In this document: one piece after another, positions 25,201-34,035 of the stretch
How the letters are laid out: each line of letters begins with the position of its first letter
Numbering within the stretch: the first letter of the stretch is position 1
Origin: Anadara kagoshimensis
Lineage: Eukaryota; Mollusca; Bivalvia; Arcoida; Arcidae
DNA length: 64,000 bases
Direction of reading: 5' to 3'
Assembly (NCBI GenBank): GCA_021292105.1
Contig: CM037870.1
Span: 50,718,747-50,782,746 of the forward strand
The notes under the pieces: generated by a model
The model's input: only the letters and a program-made list of their open reading frames with translations
What the model was told of the DNA's origin: nothing
Database searches by the model: none
Translations under genes and position numbers: made by a program

Positions 25201-28200
25201 CATGAATATATATGGTTTTATAGTACAAAATATAGTATAAATAGCAAAATTGAGCATTATTGTTTTTAAGACCCCGCCCTCCTGCCCCTCCCCTAATGAC
25301 CCCATGGGCATTTTACCTCGGCCTCTGGGAAGGAGATGGGGATCAACCTTCCTGTGAAGTTTGGTTAAGATTGGACCAACGGTCTTCGAGAAATTGGTTG
25401 GACAAGTTCATGGCCGGAAGAAGAAGAAGAGGAAGAATAATAAAAATAATAATAATAATAATAATAATAATAAACGGTGCAAAAACAATAAGTCGCCAAA
25501 CTTCGTTTGGGCGCCTTAATAATAATAATAATAATAAGAAGAAACGGTGCAAAAACAATAAGTCGCCAAACTTTGTTTGGGCGCCTTAATAATAATATAA
25601 TAAGAAACGGTGCAAAAACAATAAGTCGCCAAACTTTGTTTGGGCGCCTTAATAATAATAATAATAACGAGTATTAATGTAATGATGGATGGATCATTAC
25701 AAATAAGGCGCCCAAACAAATAAAAGTCAAACCCTGTATTCAGAACTCATATTATTAGAAATTAACAGTTTTTTTACTTCAGGGTTTAAATGAAATAAAG
25801 ATTCAAGAGATGTAACCTTTTTGGTCATTTAGAATATATATTTGGAGCAAGCGTGTCTATGTATGGTCTCTCTCTCTGAAATTTTATTCTAAAAAATTAT
25901 TGTCTTGGTGTCAAATGAATGTAGAAGTAGTACATTAATCCAATTGGTTGAAATTCAAACAATAGTCAAAGTTGATTGACATCACCTTTACCCAATATCA
26001 CAACCTGTTGTTTTGATGAGCTAATGATGTGTTGATTTTAAAATAATCCAAGCATTTACCAATATGATGTCATATTGATAACTAAATACAGCTACTCTAT
26101 CGAATTGAATAATAAATCATGCCCCGGGGATAAATGACCATCAGTGTTGCTTATAAAAAAGATTTGGACATGGATCAGTGATTACTTAAGTATCCTTTAC
26201 AATGAATTTTTTAATTCTTAAACAAAATGATAGCAGCCATCCCATAAAGAAAACTATAGTTTGAGGGTGGGGATCTCAAAGTTAGTACCTAGACCTACCT
26301 GTCCCCACCCTCCTATTGAATGACCATATGGGTTTACTTAAGTATCAATCTATTCAACTTTTCATAAAGAATAAGAAAATATATATGTTAGGGGTGGGGA
26401 TCTCAACTGATCAAAAGTTAGTACCCAGCCCCGCCTGTCCCCAACCTCCTCTGGAATAACGTCATTTGTATTTCTGCAGTATCATTCTATTAAACTTTAA
26501 AAGCCGAACCGGAAAATATATAGTTTCAGGATGGGGATATTAACCATTTAAAAGTTAGTACCAAGCCCCGCCCATCCCCACCCTCCATCAGGAATGACCC
26601 AATAGGACTTTTTTTTAGTATCACTCAATTCAACTTTTCATGTAGAACCAGAAAATATATAGTTTATGGGTGGGGATCTTAACCGTTCAAAAGTTAGCAC
26701 ACTGCCCCGCCCATCCCTACCCTCTCTGATACCCCGGGGAAAATCTTGTGATACAGACTTGTTACATCTCGAGACACTGGTCATGAATATATATGGTTTT
26801 ATAGTACAAAATATAGTATTAATAGCAAAATTGAGCATTATTGTTTTTAAGACCCTGCCCTCCTGCCCCTCCCCTAATGACCCCATGGGCATTTTACCTC
26901 GGCCTCTGGGGAAGGAGATGGGGATCAACCTTCCTGTGAAGTTTGGTTAAGATTGGAGCAACGGTCTTCGAGAAATTGGTTGGACAAGTTCATGGCCGGA
27001 AGAAGAAGAAGAGGAAGAATAATAACAATAATAATAATAATAATAATAAGAAACGGTGCAAAAACAATAAGTCGCCAAACTTTGTTTGGGCGCCTTAATA
27101 ATAAGAAATGGTGCAAAAACAATAAGTCGCCAAACTTCGTTTGGGCGCCTTAATAATAAGAAACGGTGCAAAAACAATAAGTCGCCAAACTTTGTTTGGG
27201 CGCCTTAATAACACATAAGCATTGTGATCATGGATTACAACACTTTTTAAAGACTTTAAATGGGTACTGTAGTAAATGCTCCACAGTATCGTCAAAAAAC
27301 TATTTGAGTGTCCAAACTAACCATCCCAATTATTTTACAACCAGCTGCCCATTAATGCGAACATATCGAAATTAAAAATAAGCCGAATTTTACCACACAA
27401 TGAACCAACAATCCCAAACAATACATATTAATAAATTTATTTACCATATCAATCGATCCTACAAAAATTAACCGAGAACAATGAAAACAACGAACTAGTT
27501 CTGTTCTTTGTCCTTTCTTGAAATAGACATATTATTGTCACCTATTGTGTCATACAATGGACCAATAATCCTAATAGATTTATACACAATATCTTAATCG
27601 ATGATAACATAATTAACTGGGAACAATAAAATTTCTTTTTGAGCTATTTCTTTTCTATTTAGGAAAAGGTAATTAATCCCTTGCTAGCTAGCTACTGATA
27701 TCTATGTCATTTGCTGATTTTCTTATTTTCTTATTAATGAAAAAATATTATAAGAAATATAGCTTATGTCAATTGTCATGAACTTTAAAAATACCTATCC
27801 ATGTTCAAATCACAATACCAAACACAAAGTAAAACTTAGTTTAATAAAACACGTGAACTTCCTAAAGCAAATGCATTTTGCCTTTGTTTTGTTATATGTT
27901 TTATGGCAATGGTATACCATTTCTGAATTTGAACGTTGACTAGGTTTGTTGTCACTACAGAGAGTTTGTGTAATGTATTTTGGCTAAGTTTAATGCGTTT
28001 TACGGTGTGCAATGTGCAATTTCAGAATTGATACATGTAAATTTTATATATTTCAGTATTCTTATTCCGTTTAAACATTTTTATCAAATTACAACAATTG
28101 AATTGAAATCTGATTATATTTACAACACTTCTATTGGAAACCTATGCGCAGTTGCAGTAATAATCAGGGTCAAGATTCACAATAAATTCTTGACTAAAAT

Positions 28201-31200
28201 TTTCTTTTACTTAAAGCTGATTAGTGTATAATATTTCAATAACTTTGTTTAAAGTTAAGGTGTTGTTTTAAAGTTTGGTTCCACGATTATGGAATCGGTA
28301 TCCTGATTTTGTCAAAATTGTTATTTTTAGTCTTGTAAAAAATTGGTAAATTTAAGATTTAAGTTAAGGGAAATTTTGGTTATATAAAGAATGGTTGTGA
28401 GACTGAAGCCAGTGTTGATAACTAGCGATGTGTTATGCCTTATTTACTTCAATGACACTGTGACAGGAAACTCGACATATATACTTTACGTTATAACATA
28501 GGATGAAAATTGCCATACGTACATGTTCTGAACTAGGACAAATCTCGGTACTAGTGCAGTTTGTTGGGGAATCCAAGCCGTCGCATTTGTAACAATTCAA
28601 AGCTAAACAATACGAATTAAACACAATTATACATATTGTTATGAAATAATGTTCTACAAAGTGTTGTATCCACTAAGCAGCTCAGTGGTAGGGTGCTCGC
28701 TCTGTGGAAGGTCGTGGGTTCGAACCCCGGTCGGGTCTGACCAAGACTTGAAAGTATGTAGTAACTGATCTTTCTCCAAGCACTCAGTATTTAGAAATAA
28801 AAGTCACGGTGTCCATCAGAAGAGGCCGCTGTCTGGTACGGTAGACGTGGCACGTAAAAGAAACACTCACTGCACATTGCCCGAGGTGCGCTGCAAAGGT
28901 CAAATTTCTGCAATTTCATCTATAGCTGGTGACGTATTGATATGAGTGAAATATTCCTGACTGGGACGAAAAACCTCATTCAATCAATCAATCTATAAAA
29001 TCAAAAACCCAAGAATCATGGCTAATGTAGCTTATCATCTCCAGTTAGATTAGAGATGTTCGCCTGCAGATTACTTAACTTGTCGCAAAATATTTATATA
29101 GGTTTTCAAGATTTACAGAGTTGAATATAATATTCGTTTTAGTTCCATTATTGCTTTATATCCCATTTTATGCGACAAAATGCAATTAGAGTGGATGTTT
29201 ACAATAGTAAAAGATTTGACGTTTGGCGTGACGAAGTGGCAATGGAAGAGTTGCAAATGACTATTTACGTATGTTTGTAAAGTAAAAGAACAGATTAATT
29301 GTGACGTGACTTGAATAGCCTTAATTGCTTTGATAAGACAAAAAGTGAAATGTATCTAAGCATTATCATACATCGATAAAATGACGTAGATTAACACTAT
29401 TTAACGCAACGCGAACCTTGAACACCTACTTAAATAATGAACTCTTCCGTCATAATGTCAACGTCAGAAGGATGGCGTCGCCATCGTACCAACATTTTAC
29501 CATCGTAAACATCCACCAAATTGCATTTTGTCGCATAGAAGGACAAGGGTAGAGTAATTATCAGCAACGACTTTGCTCATGCAGGTTATTGAAACACTGC
29601 TTTGTACTAAAACCAATCTACAAAATATTTGCGTTTTGCTTTCTCTGACAAAGGTTTAATAAATAAACATTAGTCAGTCATTACAAAAAGTTCCGACAGC
29701 TAAATGCATTCTATGGCAAGCAATGTACTTGCAAACTTATTACATGTACAAACAAAACTTTAAGACTTGGGTTATTTGTTCCAATGGTAACCTTAGCTTT
29801 ATGTTTTTCATTAAGTTTTTCTTATATACTCTCAATATGTTTATAAATCAAAAACAAACATACCAATACATGTCCGAATCACAATTCAGAAGCAAACTAG
29901 AAATTTTGAGACAAAAAAAGTAGGTTAAACACGTGAACGTCCGGGCAGTGAGACCGGGTGCTCCGGAAGAGTAAGCACCTCCTGTTTAGTTAGCAACACC
30001 CGCTACGCGTATAATCAAAATTGAATGAAAGGAACATGGAACTATAGGACGTCAAATATATCCAGGGCAATCCTGAAACATAGACACCAAACTTATCAAC
30101 AAATTCTTACATTTAAGAAATAAATACAACATTCACATTTGGTGCTGTGTTTCTTAAATTTTGATAGCGCTATGTATCGCAAGACTTGAAGTCATTGTCC
30201 TATTTGTATTAATCAACAATATATTTACCATGATGAATTCCAATTTATGTCTTACTTACGGCACATCTTGCATGTTCTTTTACAAAGTTTTGAAAGACAG
30301 GTCTGGGAACACATGTTTGGATTGTCTGCTAGCAGCATTCCACATGCTTTCTTGTCCACGTCATCACATACCTGGGCTTCAAGTGAACCCAAGAGGCACA
30401 ACGCTTAAACAAATATATATCACTGAGTTATTCATTTAATTTGCCCAAATAATGAAATAAATGCAATGCATCTATAGTCTTTTGCAAACTTTTGAATGAT
30501 ATAAGATAGATTTACCTCCCTTACCAATGCCACCTAAAGGGATAATATAAATGTCACATGGAGTAAGTGTATGGAGTGTCATAACATTTCCATCAATGAT
30601 TCCTCAACCATTTGTTATATGGCGTTTCTTGTTGTTTTGGTTATTGTGAAAAAAAACATCAGCTGCAAACGTCTATATCTTTAAGTGTCTACATCAACAA
30701 AGGGTATTTTTAGCATCATTAGCTGTTGGTGTAAAAATGCCCCTTTAGAATAACAACAAAAGAATTTGTAGTTATCGAATTGAACACGAAAGGTCACTTA
30801 TGCAAACTAATTCCTTATTTTCATTTAATATAAAGACAATATTTTGGTGACATTTAAATGTGTGCCTATTAAGGGAACACAAGTTGTAAAGTAAGAGGAA
30901 CAGCAATGGTCCTTTAAAAGTAGTCTGTCTCACATCAAACCCGCCAAAAGTTAACGGTTGTCTGAATTTCAGCTTGTGTTGTTGATTTTTGGATATTTTG
31001 ATTGCTTTGGCTATTGCCAGTGAGGAATTTTCCAGCTACATCTCAGTTTTATATTACTTTTTTAACACGAGGAATAGGTTCCAACTGATTAAGATTAACA
31101 ATTTGTTTCAAAATACTAGTATACTAGTATCCTAAATTCTTATCTTTGTCGGTCGGGTCAAAGTTTGGTCAATTTATTTGAATAACTTGTTTACGAAATG

Positions 31201-31830
31201 ACATTCTGATCATGGTATTTCAAGAGGTAATGCAAGATAGTTTGGTGCGTGCCAAAGTCGATGAAGGGCCGCTTCGCCCTTCATCGACTTTGGCACGCAC
31301 CATACTATCTTGCAATACTCCTTGAAATACCATGAACAGAAATGTCATTTCTTATATTTACCATTCTTTCTTTAAATGAATATGTCATGTGCTACTTTTG
31401 ACTGTATTATTTCATAAAAACTCAAAAGTAGCACATGACAAATATTATTTGTTTTAACCCTTGGCGCTATTTCTACCATACCTGCTCATGTGAGATAGGT
31501 TTTTAAGCCATGCGAGATCGGCGTATTTCACATGGCCACGTGATCCACTATGTGGGACATGACGTAATATTGCGGGAAAATTGATACACATCAAGGGACA
31601 TGACCCCAATTGTCGTTCAACGGTAATTGCAATACAATTGCTTCTGCATGTTTTATCGAAGAGAGATACAGTCATATTGTGAATATAAACATATAGATAT
31701 ATCTACTTAACACTTTTATGGAACTGAAAAAGACAAATTTAGATATAATAGGTTCTTAGAAAATTTAACTCTTAAAGAATTTCATATGTTATTTTAAAAT
31801 ACCTGTAAGGAGTCCCAGGACTCTCATCAT
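11272..31830 (-). CDS. Secreted modular protein: ShKT-Ly6-ShKT-Ly6-CTLD (12 exons, about 454 aa)
   Basis: Twelve exons with consistent GT-AG sites and phases give one continuous frame. Approximate residues: signal peptide 1-19 (MMRVLGLLTALCLLGSLEA); ShKT 21-57; Ly6/uPAR 59-133 with ten Cys ending CCDTDLCN; a short linker; ShKT-like 161-197 with two Cys fewer; Ly6/uPAR 199-278 ending CCTGDKCN; Thr/Pro linker 282-297; CTLD 310-454. ShKT and Ly6 folds are extracellular disulfide-rich modules. CTLDs bind glycans or proteins, but the EPN and WND calcium motifs are absent here. A role as a secreted recognition or immune-type protein is inference. Module borders are all phase 1 and introns inside Ly6 modules are phase 0, the pattern of exon shuffling. 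I know of no named gene with this order. Confidence 0.85.
12497..12608 (-). CDS. Exon 11: CTLD middle
   Basis: An exon of 37 codons plus one base, phase 0 in and phase 1 out. It begins VYCRARCSQLAEF and continues DLHDVLKHLADID. It matches the alternative exons at 5535-5658 (intact) and 8007-8132 (broken). Confidence 0.85.
13076..13236. repeat. GAT/ATG trinucleotide repeat
   Basis: Two long runs of GAT-type trinucleotides with an AT-rich interruption. They start about 30 bases inside intron 10, just past the donor of the first CTLD exon. Translated on the minus strand, they give a spurious poly-His frame. Confidence 0.9.
13263..13378 (-). CDS. Exon 10: CTLD start
   Basis: Acceptor AAATTTTACAG in phase 1, donor GTATAAG in phase 0. 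It reads CSHIDIHNIHHHCPQGFVSI, then HGSCYMKGS: the CPxGF...SCY opening of a CTLD. No counterpart was found in cassettes 1 or 2, so any alternative isoform must share this exon. Confidence 0.85.
13480..13745 (+). repeat. Dispersed repeat fragment
   Basis: A stretch with CCCCGCTTCGACCTCG, CTGTCTTTCCGTCCG, ACATGTACTTCCTGTTTACT and GTGAGCAGCTGCTCACAT blocks. These resemble a widespread invertebrate non-coding repeat. This is judged from memory of similar sequences, and the class is unknown. Confidence 0.4.
14095..14280. mobile_element. MITE, ACAGTTAAACCTG-type inverted ends, copy 1
   Basis: Left end TATACAGTTAAACCTGTCTG; right end ATTTAACTGTATAC is its inverted form. There is no coding capacity. 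Related to 17355-17537 and 62412-62585. Confidence 0.65.
14365..14535 (-). repeat. Dispersed repeat family A, reversed copy
   Basis: Contains GTGTAGCTAGCTCAACAGGA, CCGGAGCACCCTGCC and ATTCGGACATTTATTGGTATG blocks, which are the reverse complement of family A blocks elsewhere. Confidence 0.5.
14561..14711 (-). CDS. Exon 9: second Ly6 module end plus Thr-rich linker
   Basis: Phase 0 in, phase 1 out. It reads VCSRLGTTAN, then VHCCTGDKCN (the CCxxDxCN end of Ly6/uPAR domains), HHHK and VPTTTTAPPTTTS. The Thr/Pro stretch is a likely O-glycosylated spacer before the CTLD. Confidence 0.85.
15717..15788 (-). CDS. Exon 8: second Ly6 module, middle
   Basis: 24 codons, phase 0 at both ends: ECYSLETLNADAE, then YRLGCMDPK, where LGC is the typical mid-domain Ly6 Cys. 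Acceptor TATGTTCGCAG, donor GTAAAAT. Confidence 0.83.
15905..16330 (+). repeat. Dispersed repeat family A, near full-length copy
   Basis: It runs from ACTAATCCATATCC through GGGTGCTCCGGAAGGG and GTGTAATCAAAATTG to GCATGCAATATCCTTGG and TTATAAAGTTCATGTAGTGG. Fragments of the same family lie just before it at 15365-15450 and 15810-15880. Confidence 0.6.
16716..16789 (-). CDS. Exon 7: second Ly6 module, start
   Basis: Acceptor ATTTTTCAAG in phase 1, donor GTATGTTG in phase 0. It reads ECYFCGSSST, AESCNTTEVCEAGK: the CYxC...C...C opening of a Ly6/uPAR domain. Confidence 0.83.
16935..17110 (-). repeat. Hammerhead-carrying repeat, decayed copy
   Basis: Same block order as 9345-9540, but the core reads CATATGA and AAAA instead of CTGATGA and GAAA. 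Inactive. Confidence 0.6.
17270..17350 (+). repeat. Hammerhead-carrying repeat, plus-strand fragment
   Basis: CTGATGA at 17304-17310 and GAAA at 17325-17328 are kept on the plus strand, with ATTCC before GAAA. The 3' stem I strand and cleavage triplet are degraded. Confidence 0.5.
17355..17537. mobile_element. MITE, ACAGTCAAACCTG-type, copy 2
   Basis: Left end CAGTCAACCTGCTTATAA; right end TTATAGACAGGTTTGACTG is its inverted form. No open frame. Confidence 0.7.
17644..17784 (-). CDS. Exon 6: second ShKT-like module
   Basis: Phase 1 at both ends. A Ser/Thr spacer (TQPSASTSS) leads into VCADINGEACKLF and SDDCFQKACPRTSDKC. Aligned without gaps to the first ShKT module (exon 2), it has the same length of 37 residues but carries Lys and Ser where module 1 has its third and sixth Cys. 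By comparison with sea-anemone ShK, these positions correspond to the Cys3-Cys5 disulfide pair. Confidence 0.8.
18501..18540. repeat. (TTTA)n microsatellite at an exon border
   Basis: A short ATTT-type run immediately downstream of the donor of exon 5, in the first bases of intron 5. Confidence 0.85.
18545..18671 (-). CDS. Exon 5: first Ly6 module end and linker
   Basis: Phase 0 in, phase 1 out (donor GTAAGTA). It reads ICSSIFTKRS, then GACCDTDLCNG, giving the CCxxDxCN terminus, followed by a polar linker (VATSNMTLHPANQMSQN) with an NMT sequon. Confidence 0.85.
18815..19062 (+). mobile_element. tRNA-derived SINE copy
   Basis: A head with GATCGGTGGCTGAGGGGTCA, a B-box-like AGGTTTGAATTGC and a body ending in a CTTGACTTGAGTGTAAAACTC tail block. 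These are shared with the other SINE fragments at 48650, 55010 and 56040. Confidence 0.55.
19965..20150 (-). repeat. Hammerhead-carrying repeat, decayed copy
   Basis: Core boxes read TTGATAA and AAAA. The ends match 9345-9540. A more distant copy lies at 20390-20480, with CTGAGGC and GAAG. Confidence 0.55.
20895..20966 (-). CDS. Exon 4: first Ly6 module, middle
   Basis: 24 codons, phase 0 at both ends. It reads YCIATQSFTDTFEEKYKLGC, then AHKD, with the LGC motif. The acceptor ATTCTGTTTCAG and donor GTAAGTT are strong. Same length and phases as exon 8. Confidence 0.85.
21108..27212. repeat. Higher-order tandem array filling intron 3
   Basis: Four large units start near 21108, 22491, 23878 and 25681 at a shared GATGGATGCATCATTAC-type border and are about 1.4 to 1.8 kb long. 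Each unit contains about five internal repeats of 120-140 bp, carrying GGGTGGGGATCTCAA and CCCGCCTGTCCCCACCCTCC blocks. Each then ends in a GAAGAAGAAGAGGAAGAATAAT tract. Open frames in this region are copies of one another, created by the repetition; I do not regard them as genes. Confidence 0.85.
25470..25650. repeat. About 55-bp hairpin-bearing tandem repeat (three copies)
   Basis: The unit is AATAATAAGAAACGGTGCAA, then AACAATAAGTCGCCAAAC, TTTG and TTTGGGCGCCTT. GTCGCCAAAC pairs with GTTTGGGCG to form a stem. A second group of three lies at 27045-27212, at the end of the next large unit. Confidence 0.85.
28523..28602 (-). CDS. Exon 3: first Ly6 module, start
   Basis: Acceptor GTATTGTTTAG in phase 1, donor GTACGTATG in phase 0. 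It reads LNCYKCDGLDSPTNC, then TSTEICPSSEH: the LxCYxC opening of Ly6/uPAR domains. It lies 7.5 kb from exon 4 because of the tandem array in between. Confidence 0.85.
28665..28995 (+). mobile_element. tRNA-derived SINE, full-length
   Basis: The tRNA-like head has an A box (AGCTCAGTGGTAGGGTG) and a B box (GGGTTCGAACCCC). The body ends TATGAGTGAAATATTCC, and a tail of CAATCAATCAATC follows. The layout is that of common bivalve SINEs. It lies in intron 2 of the modular lectin gene. Confidence 0.85.
29845..30235 (+). repeat. Dispersed repeat family A
   Basis: Contains ACATACCAATACATGTCCG, GGGTGCTCCGGAAGAG, GTGTTTAGTTAGC-like and GAACTATAGGACGTC blocks in family order. A short piece of the same family lies at 27785-27880. 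Confidence 0.55.
30260..30403 (-). CDS. Exon 2: signal peptide end and first ShKT module
   Basis: Phase 1 at both ends. LCLLGSLEA completes a signal peptide; Q is the likely mature start. VCDDVDKKACGMLLADNPNM and CSQTCLSKLCKRTCKMC follow. The CxxxCxxC ending and the opening CxD are typical of ShKT domains. There is one Cys more than the canonical six. Confidence 0.83.
31196..31350. mobile_element. Near-perfect 155-bp hairpin (MITE-like)
   Basis: Two arms of about 73 bases around a CGCTTC loop. The inner 30 bases (GTGCGTGCCAAAGTCGATGA and neighbours) are perfectly complementary. No coding content. It lies in intron 1 of the lectin gene. Confidence 0.85.
31384..31440. repeat. Short hairpin with TGTCATGTGCTACTTTTGA ends
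   Basis: The two ends are perfect inverted copies with an AT-rich loop. The same motif forms the minisatellite at 33373-33547 and part of a smaller hairpin at 38952-38990. Confidence 0.8.
31803..31830 (-). CDS. Exon 1: start codon and signal peptide
   Basis: ATG ATG opens MMRVLGLLT. Donor GTATTTT in phase 1 joins exon 2 to complete Ala. The hydrophobic peptide continues across the junction, which supports the pairing. An acceptor-like ACATTTGTCATAG upstream of the ATG hints at an untranslated first exon further up. Confidence 0.75.
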
Positions 31831-32129
31831 GTCTTCGTACATAAGCAGCTATGACAAATGTAAATTTAGTTATCGGTGTCTTTATCAAATCGTGATTGAC
31901 AATAGAAGTTAAACTGCTTAAGACTAAGGAATTGGAGCACGAAACTAATTGTTATCTACAATGAATCTGATAAGACCACATTATACAACCGTTTACATAT
32001 CTTTGTATACAAAACCACCAAGGCAATAGGAAGAGTAATTCCTTGCCCTGCTGTGGCAAATTCATTTAGTCATTAATCATTACCCGTTGTGATTTCGACC
32101 CTTGTCTAAGTACCAAAGCCCCCGCCTAG

Positions 32130-32410
32130 TTTTATGACTGTCATTACAATTGTTGAGAAGCATGTTGTGTATGTAACCACAACACCCTGGATATATTTGA
32201 CGTTCCATACTTCAATGTTCCTTTTCTCATTTTAATTACACACATGACGAGTGTAGCTAGCTAAACAGAAGGTGCTAACTCTTCTGGAGCACCCGGCCTC
32301 ACTTCTCTGATAAGGTTTACGTGTTTTACTTAATTTGCCAGTTTTAAAAGTGTTTTAATTTGCTTTCGAATTGCGATTTTGACATGTATTGGTATGTTTG
32401 TTTTAATTGA
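32130..32410 (-). repeat. Dispersed repeat family A, reversed
   Basis: Contains ACGAGTGTAGCTAGCTAAAC, TCTGGAGCACCCGGCCTCAC and GACATGTATTGGTATG blocks. A shorter relative lies at 33135-33290. Confidence 0.55.
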
Positions 32411-33372
32411 TATGACTGTGCTACCAAGAAGTGAGCCATCTAAAACTTAAATTAGAACAATGAACAGAAAGACATTTGATTTCGAGTTCTTAAATAGTTA
32501 CCTTATCTTTATACACTTATATTGGCAACCGCCATTATACAAATTAGATCAATTTCAGAGCAGATTAAGGAACACTACTAACATGATAGCACAGTTATAT
32601 GTAACTTACCACTATGGGAGGTCGTTGGTTCGAGCCGCGGCCAGGTCTGACCAAGCCATAATTTGAAAATAGGACGTAAAACCCTATTCATTTAATCAAT
32701 ACACGTGTAACTTTTGGAAAGAGTGTCGGTTAATTCATGATCGCCTAAGTACATGTCAGTGTTGCATTGTTTCTGTTGATCGTGCCACTGTAAAATCCAA
32801 TATATCGGTTAGATATACATAGTATTTTGACAATAATGTTTTTAAAATAACAAATCTAAAACCAACAAAAGTAGTCTTCTCTACAAAAACATGGCGCATT
32901 AAAACTTTCAGTTCGGACAAGTACCTAATCTAAGTAACTTTTAACAAATGGTAAGTTACGAATTCTTGCTTTTATATGGTAATAATAGGCTTAAACTTAT
33001 TCATCTTTATAACTTTGTTGCTAACGAAACCTATGAGGAAACACATTCAACAACGTATATACACCATATTGTGATTAGCTCTCATAGAACACTCTTGATC
33101 ATGAAATCTACAACTTTCATTCTAAATCTTGATTTCGTGACGGATGTAGCCAGCTAAACAGGAGGTGCTAACCTTCCCGGAGCACCCGGCTTCACTTTCC
33201 TGGTGGACGTTCGCCTGTAAAAGTTTGTCAGTTTTCAAAGTTTTTACTTTGCTTTTAGGATCGTGATTTGAACATTGACCAGTATTTTTTATGTTTGATT
33301 TGAACAGATTCCGGGCGGGCATAATTACAAATAAATGTTGTGATGTGATACTTTTGAATTTTTATAAAATAA

Positions 33373-33547
33373 TACATTCAAAAGTAACACACGACAGTCA
33401 TAAAAATTCAAAAGTAGCATATGACAATCATAAAAATTCAAAAGTAGCACATGACAATCATAAAAATTCAAAAGTAGCACATGACAATCATCAAAAACAA
33501 AAGTAGCAAGCACATGACAATCATAAAAAAATCAAAAGTAGCACATG
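33373..33547. repeat. Minisatellite with AAAAGTAGCACATGAC unit (about 30 bp)
   Basis: About six direct copies of CATAAAAATTCAAAAGTAGC with ACATGACAAT. The unit is one arm of the hairpin at 31384-31440 plus a short spacer. Both strands show artificial repetitive open frames. Confidence 0.9.
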
Positions 33548-33686
33548 GCGATGTTGTTATCCTTTGGTACTTTGGAAGACGAAATTGTCTGTGGTGAACA
33601 CACGTTAATGATAATTTTGCAATGCTCGTGATTCATTGAGGTTATTCCAATCATAGTTATTGTTTACTGTTGTCTTTGTATTACAG

Positions 33687-33858
33687 CTGGTACCTAGATA
33701 AACATCTGTACAAACGGGAGTATCAGAGTGTGGTCAATTGCTCTGCTAACCATGTAACACATGTAATATACAGAGTCAAATACAGAATAAAACACAATAA
33801 ACTGATGATAAATGTGTGCCCTGTGCGCTTGTACTGTATTACAAAACAGACCTGTTGA
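33687..33858 (+). CDS. Candidate terminal exon, unrecognised
   Basis: After a good acceptor (TTTGTATTACAG), 56 codons stay open to a TGA. The peptide contains YLDKHLYKREYQSVVNC and INVCPVRLYCITKQTC, with four Cys near the end. No upstream exon was found on the plus strand, and the last bases overlap a MITE end. It could be a chance frame. Confidence 0.25.
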
Positions 33859-34035
33859 AAGTTTAACACCGAGCATACAAAATGTAAAGGAAGTTCGATT
33901 ATCGAAAAGATGCCGAGATATAGATCTGTCGATAGCAGCTGTCGACAAGTTGTCGGGATATAGCTATCGAGGGACCGAAATGACTTTTGAGCTTAGTGTT
34001 AAACCTTCAATGGATCTTTACAGTTATACAAGTAT
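33848..34035. mobile_element. MITE with CAGACCTGT...TTTAACACCGAGC ends
   Basis: The left end matches the inverted right end (GAGCTTAGTGTTAAAC). Same family as 40004-40208, which has cleaner ends. Confidence 0.6.

Noticed and set aside
22084-27177. Repeated open frames in the intron 3 array
   Set aside because: They recur because the DNA repeats. There is no start context, splice support or family match, and the frames shift between units.
28670-28745. Possible tRNA gene
   Set aside because: The A and B boxes are present, but the acceptor and anticodon arms do not fold, and the sequence continues into a SINE body and tail.
30161-30439. Plus-strand frame over the first ShKT exon
   Set aside because: Antisense shadow of exon 2 of the modular gene, which has splice sites and Cys spacing on the minus strand. 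The same applies to 18442-18675 over exon 5.
33373-33547. Regularly spaced direct repeats resembling a CRISPR array
   Set aside because: The spacers are the same short AT-rich sequence, not unique, and the genome is eukaryotic. It is a minisatellite derived from a hairpin arm.
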